A DNA stretch of 64,000 nt, from positions 19,028,017 through 19,092,016 of the forward strand of contig NC_065919.1 of the NCBI RefSeq assembly GCF_024586455.1. The letters run 5' to 3'. The position numbers and the translations under genes are program-made. The DNA is from Bactrocera neohumeralis (taxonomy: Eukaryota > Arthropoda > Insecta > Diptera > Tephritidae). Numbering within the stretch: position 1 is the first letter of the stretch; each line of letters begins with the position of its first letter. The notes under the pieces are model-generated. The model did no database searches. It was not told where the DNA came from and was given only the letters and a program-made list of their open reading frames with translations. Shown here piece after piece: positions 11,876-26,800 of this stretch.

Positions 11876-14800
11876 GTGAGTTTCGTATTCAGACACTTTA
11901 AAGTTGAATTCAAAATTGGCCTCCTTAATTTGAACTTCATACCTAAAACTCATTTATCACAGTTCCTAATACCATTCCATTCTATGTGTCCGTTCGACTA
12001 GGCAGAAAGTTGTAAATCTGAATAATTGTCGCTGATCTTTTCAATAAACTTGCATCTACTCTTCGTAGCAAAGAGTTCGCTTTGTTGTATTCTCTGAGCA
12101 GACGGATGTAGCTCTTAACTAAAATCTGATTTTATTTAAAAACTCAGCGGTTTTTAGTTAAGAGTTTCGCCGATTTCTCTTTTATCGTATTTCTTGTTCC
12201 GTAAGCGTCTAATCAATGTCTCTCTAGAGATTTGAACGCTCGCTTAACTTAAGTTTACAGAGAACTTGTAGCAATGTTGTGGTTTTAGACGTCGTTACAT
12301 ATTTCAACTCTGCGGTCGACCAAATTTCCTTTCAGTATACTACTATACTGTATCTGCTAGAATACCAAAATGAGACTCCTGACTAACAGAGTCACTAAAT
12401 TACGATTGTGACAATTAGAGACATGAGACAATCGTGACAAGCAGAATACCGGCATTAATCTCATTTGAAAGGGCGTGTTGAGTAATCCATGCTCAGTCAA
12501 ACTAAAAAGCAGAGATTTTTGAGGCTGGCTTTGTTATGGTACAGAGTTAGTGCGCTGCGCATAACGTGAGCCTGAAGAACAACTCCAACGGCGGCTCTTG
12601 AACCTGCCACCTATAGATCTCTTCACTGTAAACTGCGCAGCAAAACCGGCGGGATGACTGCGGCTGGCTGCAGGAAAATTTACATATAGAACCTTCGGGC
12701 ATAGATGGGTAGGAAATGGCGGTTAGGCCAACACCGACTACATGACCCCACTTTTTAACTGAGAAAGTTCAAAGTAAACATAGGGAAAGATGGCTAGCGT
12801 AAAGGTATGTTAGCTATATGGATGGCTCGAAAATGGGCAATGGAGTTGAGGGGGGAACATACTGTGCAGAGTTAGGCATAAGACAACCTTTTAAATTGCC
12901 GGACCACTGCAGTATATTTCAAGTTTAGTTCTCTGCTATTGCTAAAGTAAGTATCTGGGCTCCACACGTTATAATACACTGGAGGAGGTATCGATAGTGA
13001 GGCCACAGTGTATGTTCAAGTTCTTGCTAAGCGCAGGCGTCCTAAAGAATGACTATACCTCTTGGACCTAGCATCTGATATCGAAACAAAACTGGTCTAT
13101 GCGTGGATTATTGGCTACCAGATTAACCTAACATAACCTTTAAAAGCTGAAGTTCAATTAACTTGGAGACTATCTATTTTATTTAGCTTACCTAAGGATT
13201 GCTCTGAGTTAAACGGATCTAAGGAATAAAGAAATAATAAAGGCACCATACATCACCAACACATCTGCTTTGGAGCTAGAGCAAAAGGACTCGCATTCAT
13301 GCTAAAATGAAATAAAAAGAGAGAAACTGCTGGAGATTAAGTGTTTGGATTATGAAAAGCTTTTCATCTTCCATTTGTAGCGAAACAGTGTGCAATAAAA
13401 GGAAAAGCATAACACGTGCATATGTGTGAGTGCATTGTAGACACATGGAATGAATGACTGGATTTTCTGAGCGTCGCATGGAAAAGATAGCAACAACAGC
13501 AACAAACAAACTCGAAATACTGCGAAGTACTCCAACGCTGCGCAAAGCCACCGCATAAGCTACTTTTGTAACACTTAAATAAAAACAAAGACAACAGCAA
13601 AAACAATTGAATGCTACAAATTATTTTATAACTGTAATTTCGGGATTTTTCACGCGTTATTAGAAGCGATGCACTTTCGCGTTTCAAGTAATTTGCGATA
13701 TTTTAAGCTTCTCTCGAAGAGATAATGCTATGTCTTCTTCATTCGTACAGCTGATGCTGCTGGCTTTCAATCTGACTGCATGTATTCCGATGGGACAGTA
13801 TCCTGTTAGAACTCCTGCAAACATTAAACTGTGACCCTTGCTGAGAACGAAGAGCTTCCTAGAGATCTTACGCTTTATCATGGATCAGAAGGAATTTGCG
13901 ACTCCACACCTACTAAAACTTGTTGAGCTGGTTTGTGGCTCAACCGTCCAGTAGTGAACCACAAGAAGCTAACGGAGGTCCTACTCGTTCCAACTCCTCA
14001 ATTATTGAGACTGAAGTACTTATCAAGGATATTATTAAATAACTCCATCCTAGAGATAAGTAGTTTAGGTATCCGTTCACTAGTCTTGCGCGCACAGTCA
14101 GCGAACTCAAGGTTAGTAACGCTTTCCTAATATCAAACTTGATAGTAACCACTCTGCAGAAGGCTGCGCTCCGGAGCAGTAGATCTGGTGCTACCTAAAT
14201 GGCCACTTCCGCTTGGAAGACGCTGCAGTAGTCAGGAAGTCTAAAACTGGAGCTGAAGGAAAGTTCCCGACAGTGTACTTCTCTACCAACTCAACGCCCT
14301 TCTCCTCCAACGTGACCTTTCCTCAATGCCCCCGGCGACCTAGTAATCCAAGTATTTTTAAATGAGATGAAAATGTGCGTGGATCTCAGAGTTCTCAGAT
14401 TCATAGTCATCCAAGTAGCCAGATCTTCTAAGTCTGGACAGCTTTCGCGGCCATTAAAGCAGCCCCTTGGAACAGTGGACTTGTAACAGTTTATGAAATC
14501 TTAATTATTTGCTGAGATTTGTCTACAATCGAGTTCGAGGTCTCGAAAAGTGTTAGCAGGTTCGACCAAGTGTTTATGTGGTGTCCGCAATCTATCGAGC
14601 TGTAGCACTAAACACACAATTTTTCTCGGCGTCAATGGTCTCCATAACAGGGGTTAAATGCTACGGACGCAAGAGAAGTGCAAAATTTTGTGCATCAACA
14701 AAAGGAAGCTTGCAAACTTATAATTGTGGCATCTTTCCGATTCTTCCCTTTTTTATTCCACTTTTACTCGCTGATTCTTTTTTTCTTGTTTTGTTTTTTG

Positions 14801-17800
14801 TTTATGTCGCTTTCAGCTTTTAAGTGTTGTCGCCGCAGCGCTGTCTTATCGCTTCGTAGAAACTGCAAACGCAGCTTAAAATCTACGAACCGTCGTTTTA
14901 ATGTCTTTATCTACATCGGAACTGTGGAAGGCGTTGATAACGGTTGCCCATGGATATGCTATATGTATGCAAGTGCATATGTATTTATATAGATTTAACT
15001 GTAAAAGGATTTTTATTCTCTTAACACACTCTCTTTGCACACTTAACGCTCAGCGCTCATATACTTTACGCAAAGTTGTATTGGCCACAGTTACAGTTGG
15101 CATTAAATACTTCATATTAACGCTATGATGCTGCATGCCACACACGCTTGCGACCATTCAAAACTAAGTACGCACTACGCTCGACTGGCGAGCGAAGTTG
15201 GCTGCGAATGCAGTGGCAACAAGAAAGTCGAAGAAAACAGTTAAAGAAATAAAAAAGGAAATGAAAGGGAAAACTGAAGAACTTAATGCTAGCAAATGGT
15301 GCAAGGCGAACGTGTTGCATGAAAAGAATGAAGTGATGAAAAAAATGAAGTGAGGAAAAAAATCTACGCGCACACAGACACACACATATATATAAATGCG
15401 GCACCACATTCAAAGTTGTTCAAGTTGTTGCGGAAAAAAGAGAATCCTTCGAACTGGTTAAACAGCCAACATGGAATACGAGCGCGCCTCGCACGCCCTT
15501 CCAGCCGCGGCGCGCGCTGGCACATACTTTACGATTTGCTACGCTCGCCAGTGCGGCATGTCCATTGTGACGCGTCTACATGAATACAGTGCGGGATTAT
15601 GGGCGGATTTGTGAGCGACAACTCAAGGATGAAGCAAGACAAGACAAGAAAAAAGACAGCAACAATAAGAACAAAAGCGCGTTCATGAAAGCATGCGTAC
15701 ATATGTATATGAATGGGCTTGTGTGCGCGCTTGCTTGCTTGCCGCAATAACCGCCAATGCCATTCCCGACGCCTCGAGCGCGGTTACACGCACGCACACA
15801 CACACATGCCGCGCGTACACACACTTACGCTGGCGTTGCTATAGCCCCGCACTTTTCGTTTGTAGTCACCACTGTACACTTGTTCGCAGCTTTTTGGTCA
15901 TAAATCTACCAAATTCAACGCGCCCGTCTAACGCGCGCCATCATCCACACCCACCGCGTAACTCCTTCTTCAACGTTGGCTGCGAAATTTGCGAGCGCGC
16001 GACATAAAATGTAGCAGCGCGCCGCGGCTTATTCATAGAATCTTGCTGAGCTCGCTCAATTGTTTTTGTTTTGCTTTTGTTGTTGTTCAAAATGTTGTTT
16101 CTTCTTATGCGCTAAACATTTGTATGCGCGCATATGCGGGTGTGTGTGTGCGATTCGGTGTCGCCGATTGCTGCCATAATAACGAAATTCCCACAGGCCA
16201 TGTCAGACAACAAGCGTAGCTCTTGAGCTGAGCTCCCTAGCTGCTTAAATGCGCGCAGATACCATTGAATTGCTATATTGATGGCGTCGCTGAAGAAAAG
16301 GCATTCGCTTGGCTTTGTATGTGTGCGTGCATGTTGTGCGCGCACCGCAAATAGCTTATGAACGACATTTTGAAGATCGGATTAAATGTTTTGCGCTTTG
16401 TGTATTGCCCCTATTCTTGCACTGCTGTGCTACATTGTTGCTGTTGCTTGCAGTTTGGTTCAATGAAAAATGATTTATTTTCAGCTGTTGGTATATTAAA
16501 AAGTTTCCGCTACCAAGTGTAACGGAAAAAGAATTCTTTCAGACTGTGGCGGGAGTGTGAGGCAACTTTGAAGCGAGACATTCTGAAAGTTTAACTGCCT
16601 TAAAGTGTTAGAGTTAAAATTTCAAGAGATTATAAAACGATTTCAATGCGAGACTAAAGCGCTTTTACTCATGAGCAGATAAAGTTCAAGACTCACAAAA
16701 AAAAACAACAACAAATGTACAACAAATTCAACACCCTGATTGTTGTTGAAAGTTTTTTTGCGCGTTGGTAGTATAGTGGCCTGATCACTTTCCTAGCGCA
16801 TATTTAACTACTCATTTCCATAGTCAACACAAATTCGTCTCACCAAGTAATGCCAAGGACTCTCTCTACTAAACCTATTCTCTCACTTTGTAAGCCTTCT
16901 GTTTTTACTTTCTCTATCCATATCTCATTTTCTCTATTCTCTCTCTTTAGAGAGAATGCTCTGTATCAATCCTCTCTCATTCTTTATATCTCTTCCTTTC
17001 TTTTTTCTCTTGTCTTCTTTGTTGAATTTCATTAAAATATTTGATGATTACTGCTGCTTAAACACCACTTTCTCGGTTTATGGATAAACACTTCAAAGAT
17101 TAGGTTCGGTTATACTGACCAGCTGTCGCACAATACGTAGATCTATGGGTTCAGTTTAATTTTAGCTGTAGTGCTCGTCACAAAGGACTCAATGCGTATT
17201 TAAGAATGACTTGATATTTAATTTTGATACTTCGTCAGGTCTCTTAAACTCCGAAGCTCCTAGACAATGGAGACGGGTTCTAGGCAGTGCTGAACACAGG
17301 CATAGGAGGTGATCCAGTGCCACTCTGGTGTCAACTTCAGTGCGCTTTCTGCATGTATTGTCATTATCTAAACCCATCCAACTCTCAAGAGATGCTAATA
17401 AGTTGTGAACTGTTATTAGGACAACAACCGTTCTGCAGTCCTTTCGAGTCCGTGTGGGTAAAAAACATGCGTGTTTTTCTTCAGAGTTCTTGCACAAGAT
17501 CTTGCCAACCCTGTGTGTCCATCTCACCGATCCTTCCGTCTGTCAGTCCTGTCGGAAATTTAATTACGCATCGTTTGTACTCGTAGTAACCTATGTTAAC
17601 TGCATTGGTTCCGTTGTCAGTTGGATGGCAATTTTGGCCATTTCGTTTCCCGGAATTTCAACGTGGTCTAGATCCGACTATATAACGGTATATTTATTCT
17701 TATCCAACGTAGTTACCAATTTTAGGTGCTTTCCTGACCGCAATGACTTCCACCTGAAATAAATTGTAGTATTCCGGAATTTTGAAGAGTCGCCTGAGAT

Positions 17801-20800
17801 CCAGCTCCGAGCAACAGAATGAGGCTCCTATTCCATTAGCCAGTTTTGTCCGTCTGTGTAGATGCTGCCAGTTCCGCAGTTGAGCCGCATGCTCCTAGGC
17901 ATCCATCCTATTTTTGTGTGGATTGAAACCCTCTCTTCCCTATATAGCCTATTTTAGCCACTAAACCTATCCTTATTGACTATGTCCGAAGGTCTTTGTG
18001 GAGAACTCTCCTAAGACTGTCAATTTTGCAGCTGGTTTCACTGCATATTTTCCATGTCCGTATTTTGTACCTCCTTGCAAAGACTACCATTTCGGTCTTA
18101 TCGGCATTTGTCTCCAAGCTGGCCGATATCGCCCATCAGTCTATGAACTTTAGAGCTTTGCCCATCACCTTATTGATTGCGTCGAGGTACTTCCTCGTCA
18201 CTTGTATAGCTGCGTCGTCTGCATAGGATATAGTCCGTGTGCTTTACTTTCAAATATTTTTCGGAAGCTCATTAGTCACAATTGATCATAGGAAATGCTC
18301 ATAGTATATTTCTTACGCTCTAGAGCTCTTTATTCACTTGTGGTTAGCAACAATAATATTCCTTATTCAAAAGGGTTGATTAGTAACGGCGCAGGACTTA
18401 AGTTTCTGCGTTCTCAAATTGCCGCCAGCTTAATTTGATAATTGCATTTGGAAGTCTCTTAAGAAACCCGGTAGCTATTAGCAGCCAGTTGATAAAATAA
18501 GGGCTAAACGCCTTTGACTGCAACCCACCTGAGTTCGGATGGGTAGCAGGGGGCCGTATCAGACTCAGTAGACACTACTATGCCACAAAAAACGCCAGTC
18601 GAAACTGAGTGTGGTAGAGTTGCCAAAGTTTTCCTGTTCCTCAATTAAACTTCTTTCCAATTGTAAACACGAATTCACGCTTCATTTCTTATTTATTTAC
18701 TCACACACTTGCAAACCATTCCATTCGAATTTTCGTTTTCCATTTTTTACTTTACACACTCGGCTTTTTTGTGCGAATTCAGGTGGTGTGCGCTTACATT
18801 GTTTGTTATTCACCGAATTTTTTCACTTGCATTTTTTTAACGTTTCTTTTCTTTGCTCTCTTTCTTTTTTTTCGTACACACACAGGAAGTTGCACTCTAT
18901 GGCGAGTTCACGTTGCGCGAAACACTAATCTACTTCGGCACGATTGCGGCTATGGCCCGCAGCGATATCGATGACCGCACGGAATTTTTGTTGAAATTTT
19001 TGAATCTGCCAAATGGTTCGCGGCAGGTGAAAAATCTCAGCGGTGGCCAACAGCGACGCATGAGTTTGGCCGTGGTCCTGTTGCACGAACCGGAATTACT
19101 GATACTTGACGAGCCGACTGTGGGCGTTGATCCAGTCTTGCGGCAAAGGTAATTGAATAGTCTACGGCACGTGGGCACATACATTTACGTGCATGCATAT
19201 TCTAATTTTCGGTTTTTTATCTTTCCACATGTTTCGCCTAGTATCTGGGATCATCTGGTTGACATAACAAAAACTGGGAATACAACTGTGATAATTACAA
19301 CACATTACATTGATGAGTGCGCTCAGGCACATGTGGTAAGTTGACTAGAATTTCAATTTTTTTTTATACCCAAGATTAAGGTATCGGTATGCAGGTATTA
19401 GAGCTTTATTTGGACTAACAAAACATCGTGTTAAAGAGAAATTTATGAAATTTGGTTGTTTTCCCGAAGGCCGGCTAAAGTTTTCATGTCCTTGTCATGG
19501 TTTCAAATCTATTAAGCTCTCCAGGTTTCTTTTATGGACCTACGTATGCTGTAGGATAGTAGTACCAAAGAACAAGATATTAGCAGATCAGCGTGCCTAC
19601 AGCAAAGGAAAGTCGGTAAACACTGCTCTACGCGTCGTAAAGGGGGCCCTTATGTCAAAGAATATGCAGCGATGACATTTCTTGATATTGTAGAAGCTTT
19701 TCACAGCGGCTGGATGCGATTATTAGAGCTCTTGAGAAGTTTGAAGTCGAATCTATTTTCAAGCATCTCAAATATTACCTTCTTTTTGGCAGAACCGTCG
19801 TTGTGGAAGTGGCGTTGTACGTAAATGATAATAAATAAATGAGGTTTGTACCGCGACCTAAGGTCTATTATACCCCCTACGCATTATGAAAGGTCAGAGT
19901 CCGTTGTGATTTACGTGAGTACCTGCCTGCGGAAGCCTAACCTCACGATGCTTTCTATTACTAGAATCACGTAGATCAATGCAATGCGTTGATCAGCGCC
20001 CCAATGCATAAATGCATTCAGCACTCATACCTTGGAGAACCAAAGTATGAATGCATTCTCCGCTTATACCTTGGTTCCAATTGGTTCGGGTGGAAAGGGA
20101 CACCCTAGCCGCCTTGGTCGGGTACGTTAGGGTCATTATGAAATGTCAATAGGGCACTCTGCAAAGTGCGATTCTGCTTCCTTTACTCTGGATTTTAGTG
20201 GTAAATGTCTTAAAAAAAGAACTGCGGAGACCATGCTGTCTGGAGATTCCCAAAAGTGATGATGTTGCTCTAATGATTACATTTACTAGTTAACCTAAAG
20301 CGGAGGGAAGCGCCTTAGCTGTCAATCCAAATGAAACTGAACCGGTTTTGCTTCCCAGTAGGTATGAAATCCCAAATGTACTTCGTAATCGTAATTCGTT
20401 GACGCCTAATATTTAAGAGGGAGAGAGAGAAAAAAGAATAGGTCTATTGCTGTAAAGGATCTATTGAGTAGCGATGGCGTCTATGACCAAATGTTGTCCT
20501 TTGACTTTACGAGGCGGTGATTAAGCCAATACTGTTCTATGGGGTTTTTGTCAGGTACAGAGCCCACGGTAAAACCATACTCGTTAAACAGCTAGAATGT
20601 ATTTAACGAGCTGTTTTTTTGAAGCACAAAATGTCATTCTACACATAGCTCCCATGGACATGGCCGGTAGATGCTTGCTGGGCGAAAGTTGCTCAGATTG
20701 CGGGAAAGCGGTTAAATTAAGGTTCACAGGATGAAGAGTCTTCGTTGGGGAGCTCTCAACCAAGTTTTGTCTTGGATTGTCCGACCCCTGTAGTGTCTTT

Positions 20801-23800
20801 CAGGTACAAGTGGTGGCCAAAAAGTTAGCAACATATTTATTTCTCCGAAGTGAAGCTTCTTTCAAGACGATGTGCATGTACTCCGATAGTAGAGCTGTAA
20901 TAAAGTTTTTAATATTGTTGACAGTGCGTTTAAAGCTAGTCAAGAAGTGCATGAGCTCGTTAGCGGTGGTGTCATGGTGGTTTTATTTTGCATGAATGCC
21001 TGTGCAGTCGCTGCTGAGATTATAACCGAAGAGCTTGTTAAAAGGGCTAATCAAGTTTCAACAGCATGGGAATGGTGCTGTCCTGTTCTAATACGTCCTG
21101 GCGCTGCATCTATAGTATGAACATCGAGCTTAGCTAGCGTTGGTTAGTGACTAGCATATGTTCGGTAACAAAATTTTCTGGCTGAAAGTGGAATGTAAGA
21201 GGTCTATTTAATTTCTTGTTCTTAGCAAAGTTCATCGCGTCGCAATAATGAAATTTTAACGGAACAACTCATACGGTAAGGCTAAGGATTTTGGGGTACG
21301 CAACTTGTCATAGCTTCAAGTATAAAGTTGAGATGGAAACACCTGGGGACCTTCTGCTTCACAGTCCAGCTTCCGCCAGACTAAAATTGAACCATCTTGG
21401 TTGTGCTTCCCACTACGAACCAAGCAAATTTGTTGGAATTGATATAAGCCGTCTCAATAAATCTGTGGCAGGCTCGATTCGTTTTGTCGTTATGCGTCAA
21501 TCTTTTTGATTCAAATTCAGGAGTTCTGGGCATTACAGCGGACAAGCGTGCAGTCACCAAATCATTTTAAACCATCTGCAGAAGGCTACATACACAAAAA
21601 AGCTTCTTGTTTGGGTGCCTCATAATTTGACGCAAAAAAACCTTTTAGACCAAATCAACGCCTGCGATATGCTGCTGAAACGGAACGAACTCGACCCATT
21701 TTTGAAGCGGATGGTGACTGGCGACGAAAAATGGATCACATACGACAAAATCAAGCGAAAATGGTCGTGGTCGAAGGCCGGTGAATCGTCCCAAACAGTG
21801 GCCAGGCCGGGATTAACGGCCAGGAAGGCTTTGCTGTGTGTTTGGTGGGATTGGAAGGGAATCATTCACTATGAGCTGCTCCCATATGGCCAAACGCTTA
21901 ATTCTACCATCTACTGCGAACAACTGGACCGCTTGAAGCAGGCTATCGACCAGTAGCTCACAGATTTGGCCAACAGGAAGGGTGTAGTGTTCCACCAGGA
22001 ATACCATACACTTCGTTGATGACTCGTCAGAAGCTACGAGAGCTCGAATGGGGGCTTTTATCGCATTCACCATATAGCCCGGACATAGCGCCGAGTGATT
22101 ACTACCTCCTCATGTCCATGGCAAACGCCCTTGTTGGTGTAAAGTTGAACTCAAAAGAGGCTTGCAAAATGTCTATCTGAGTTCTTTGCAAATAAGGAGT
22201 TGGGCTTCTACGAGGAGGGTTTTATGAAGTTGCCGTCTAGATGGAAACAGATCAGCGAACGAAACGGCGCATATTTGAACCAAATTCAATCACTGTAACC
22301 CCTTTTTATAAAGCATTGAACAAAGAGCAAAAAAGCGAAAGGGAGATATTTGACAACCTCAAATATTCATTTCATGACGTTGCCAGATGGTTTTAAATAT
22401 GAAACTCCTGTAATCAATTAAATTTCAATTTCAATAATTAAATATATTTTTAAATAGTAATGGATTCGTATTTCATGTGATCCAAAGCAAGATTAAAAGA
22501 CTTTTCTATTCTCGAAATAAGACAAAATAAAATATTTAATCACCTCTCGCATCTGTTTATTCAAATGGATTTAGATTTCATGTGATTGACACGTAAAAAT
22601 TAAAAAAAAAAATATTAATTGAAAATCGAAATAAAATATTTAATTCCTCTTCACAACCGATTATTGCGTGCGACTTCAATATACCAAATTAAAATACAGC
22701 GCCAACAGCAGCAGAGATAAATTAAAACTCTTATCTATAAACACATGGCTTGCCTTCAACGCGGTGACATATCAAATTAGACTCAAATAAATACACGCCA
22801 TAAAAACTGAAATGTTTTCCCAGTTTCACAGCAGTTTTGATGGTAAATACGAAACTAAACGCTTAATACCGAAATTGATAGTTGAATAGATTTGCCACAA
22901 CAACATTTTCTTTACCATTTTTACCGACAAGCGCCCAAAAGCAGGCTACGCAACTTTATTAGGAAAAAAAAACGAAATTTCGTGTGGAAGACACAGCTTT
23001 CCTACTACTTTCTTACCATATACTATGTATGTGTGCGTAGTTACATACCTTGGTAGCGAAGCCCACCTTCGGTACACAAATAGTCAGTGGCAATTTGCGC
23101 GCAGTCATCACTTTCGGCAAGTTCACCAAAAATTACATGCACGAAGACAACTGCGAAGGTTTAGATATGCTTGTATGTGTGTGCTGATGTTTGTATGTGT
23201 GTGCTGCTGTGTGCACATAAGTAGGAAAACGGCTGACAACGCTAAGTGTGCGTGTCGCGTATGAGATTGTTTGTTTTATCGTTACTTGTACGCTGCCAGA
23301 CATAAGCATATTCCCACTATCTTTGTTTGTTTGCCTGCATATGTGTGTGTGTGTGTGTGTGACACGAGTGAGACACTACTCCTGCACAAATACAGGCATG
23401 TTGCCGTTGTTGTTACAACTCTCTGGCGCACGCATCGCCTAATCCCCGTTCGTGGCAAACGTATCTATCGCACTACTAGCGCATGATACATTGCGTATAC
23501 GCCGTGTATGCCCAGCGGCATTAATGCTGCTTATGCCAACTGTAAGCGGCATCTCGCTGCCGCTGATGTGCTGCTGTGTTTGTATGTATGTATGTATATT
23601 TGTAGTTGTATATATGCATGAATGTGTATGTAGATGTGCGTGTGTGCGCTAGTATTTACGCGTGTGCTGAAACTCCTCATGGCAGGATAGTACTTTTCCT
23701 GGCTTTTAGCTTTTGGCGCTTACAATGTGTGCCGAAAACTTCGTATTGATATTAAATTAAGTTGCACGGAAGCCGGAAATTGTAAATAATGTCAATTTCT

Positions 23801-26800
23801 ATGCTATTTAATCCAGTACAAACTCGAGGATTAACTTTTATTTATTAACAGATTTACGCGCAGGCCGCAGTGAGTAACGACTTGCCTTTGTTCGACTCGC
23901 CGCCTGCTGTGTTAGCTTCACCTTAAGGTGGCAACGCTGACAAATGTATACACATGTCCATATACAAACACACATATAGCTAACATATACATATATACTT
24001 ACATATATGCACTCATTTTGTCTGCCCAAAAGTCAATACCGACAAATGTAAAGCGATTATTGGCGAGTAATACATCAACAAACACATTTGTACTCTTTCT
24101 CATATACACACGAACTTTCGCACATACACACATACACATGCATGCCATTCAAGGTTTTACCCTGCCTATATGTTTACATTGCTGTTCGGCACTTATGTTG
24201 CGCATCACAACGACCAGTCAGCCGGCGAAAATTGCTCGCCGTTGCAGATGCGTCCTTAATTAAGTGTTTCTTTGGTTTTTGCAAGCGTTGCGTTAAGTTT
24301 TGTTTGTATCGATGTAGTGAGTACACGTTATATAAAAAGGCGGTTGGCGCTCTTGTTATGTGGTGGTGAGCTACATACTTTAGTTTAACCCTGCTATGAC
24401 TAGTGGGAAATGTTTGTCGGACAACAAAAATTGGAAAAAAAAGTAATGCAGCAAAAACGAAAAGTTAAGATAAAATAACTCAGCATTTTGTGAAATATAT
24501 GCAATTATCTGGGTATAAGTCGGAAATTTATGTGGAGCAGTTGGGCGTGATTTCACTTTAAAAATGCCTTCCTATATCAGTCTTACAAATAGTATTTTCA
24601 TGATAGTATTTTCATCAGACTTATTAAATTTATATTAAGGGGGTTAACATTTTCCATTATTTCGCATATCTAATCATCATAAATATTTCTTATCTCATAT
24701 CATATATATTCCTTCAGTAGTGAAAAAATTAAGATGAAAGTAGCCGATAAAAAGCTCACTTTTTTAGTAACGGTAAGGCATAATTGATAGTTGAAAAAGT
24801 CCTTTCATATTTTATTACACCATATAGTGTTAGAGAGGTGAAATTTTAAGCTTAATTTAACCAAAAATAAAAATAAATACGGAGAAATTGAAAAATAAGG
24901 TACAGCTGTTCAGAAATTAGTGAAAATAATGACGAAATTCGCTATAATTTGAAAATTTTGTACGAAAGATATTCATCAAAAAGTTAAAGATAAAAAAAAA
25001 CAACCAAAATAACAGTAATTGCGTTTATATTTGTGACCTTATAAAGGACCAGCTATAATTTTAATAATAACAAACTGTTTAAAGTCATAAATATTTTCTT
25101 TATGAACTTTTTTAAACCAATTTTGAAAGCGCTTTGAAAAGTGCAATTAAAGAAGAAATAGCATTTCGAATGCTTCAATTGCCTCTTAAGCCATCAAGAT
25201 TGTTGACCGGTTAACTAACGGTTAATTTGAAGAATGAAATAAAAGTCCGTGAAAGTGAAATCAGCTCTATAATAGTGATCAATTGGATGAAATTCTTTAT
25301 CTTAAATCATATTAACGATTAGAGCGTAACCCATCTGAGTGAGCTTCTATAGTTTTGGAGAAATTGGCGTGCTTCCTTGGTTTCTTTTCAATAATTTTCT
25401 TTAAAAAATTATTTTATGATATACTATTATATTTGGAATATTTTTAAATGTTATTCCAAAAAGTAGGTCTTCTTTTTCATTTGCTTTTCAAATTTTAATT
25501 CAAGAAAACGACTGCTTGAACCATATTGAAAGTCAAACATAAATAATATCATAAAAATATTCACAGTTTACATGTGGATTAAATGGTTTTCAAACACGAT
25601 CTTTAACTTCTGTTTCTGTGTTTACTACAAGAAAAAATCAATTGAGTGAACCACTTTGATTCAATCTTTTTCAATTTGATTTTTTTGCTTGACTGGTTTT
25701 GCATAGAAACTTAAAAAGATTTTATTAAACTATTTATTCCTTATTTTGATTCAATACCTTGTGCCATCTTTCGGACAAAAAACTGATTTCACGTTCACAC
25801 AATTGTTGTGAAAAAAGCTGATATCAGTGGTTTTTGACGTCCTGATTTAAGATGAAGATTTTCCCATCCAAAAAATTTGCAGCGCCCGCAACAAGAAATA
25901 GTCCGAACCTGCGAAGTCTGAAGAATATGGTAGGTGTGGTAGCACCACCATTGTGAAATGCTGCACAAAGTTGTGGCGAGTCAACAAACTTGTATGAAGT
26001 CTCGCATTATTCTGAAGGAACACCACATCTTTTCTATTGTTCAACTCCGGCCACTGCTTTTTGAGCGCATCACTCAATATGTCCAGCTGATCACAAAATA
26101 CTTCAAAATTAAACGTAGTGTTGTTGGGCAAAATCCCAAAATAAACGATCCCTTTGAAATCTCATCAATAATATAATATATTCATTCGTTGGTGACTATC
26201 GGCCTTCAACTGGGTTTGCGCTAGTTGTTCCTCTTTAGATCATGATCTCTTGCGCTTTAATTAAATTCGTGTAAGCAACCTAGCTTTAGTTGCTAGTAAA
26301 AATTCGCTTCAAAAAGGGAGCACTCCTTGATCTTATTAAGTAAATCACTGTCATTAATGCGACAAAGCAAATTTTGTTCTGTAAGAACATGAGGAGCCCA
26401 TAAGTTAAGCATTAAAATTGATCGTGAACGTTTCACGTGCTTATGAAAAGTCGCATTAGAAGAAGACAAAGCGTTCAGCAATCTATCTAGATGTTATTTG
26501 ACGATTTGCATCGACCAACGACTTTATTTTGTACACAACGGGTCCAAGAGCCATTCCCAGGTGTGGTGAGCTCTCAATGTCGAAAGTGCAGGAATGAAAT
26601 GTTGCAAAGCAATTTTGCCAACAAAACTCCATTAAGATAATATAACTTTCACCTGGCTTCTACTGCATTTTAATTAAACTTTGATATTACTATAATAAAA
26701 TATTCCACTTCGATAGAGCACCAAACAAAAACCATTCCAAAAAATTTAAGAAAAATTTATAAACAGAAATATGTACTATATCAGCTAATCAAGTATGTAA

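Larger units (their letters stand above)
11876..18885 (+). other. Intron of the ABC gene after the Q-loop (7.0 kb)
   Basis: GT at 11876 and AG at 18884-18885, 7010 nt. It contains three LINE remnants (about 12540-13140, 13690-14480 and 17100-18240), a 13-bp hairpin at 12112-12164, a GC-rich block at 15460-16160 and a long pyrimidine tract before the acceptor. No further exon of the transporter is needed, since the reading frame joins directly. Confidence 0.9.

Noticed and set aside
15693..16007. 104-residue frame in the GC-rich intron block as a coding exon
   Set aside because: It is low-complexity (Arg/Thr/His from CA repeats), without a domain or clear splice sites.
16757..16790. tRNA-like 5' part with an A-box (TAGTATAGTGG)
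   Set aside because: No matching acceptor stem, anticodon arm or B-box follows within tRNA distance, so it is not a tRNA gene.
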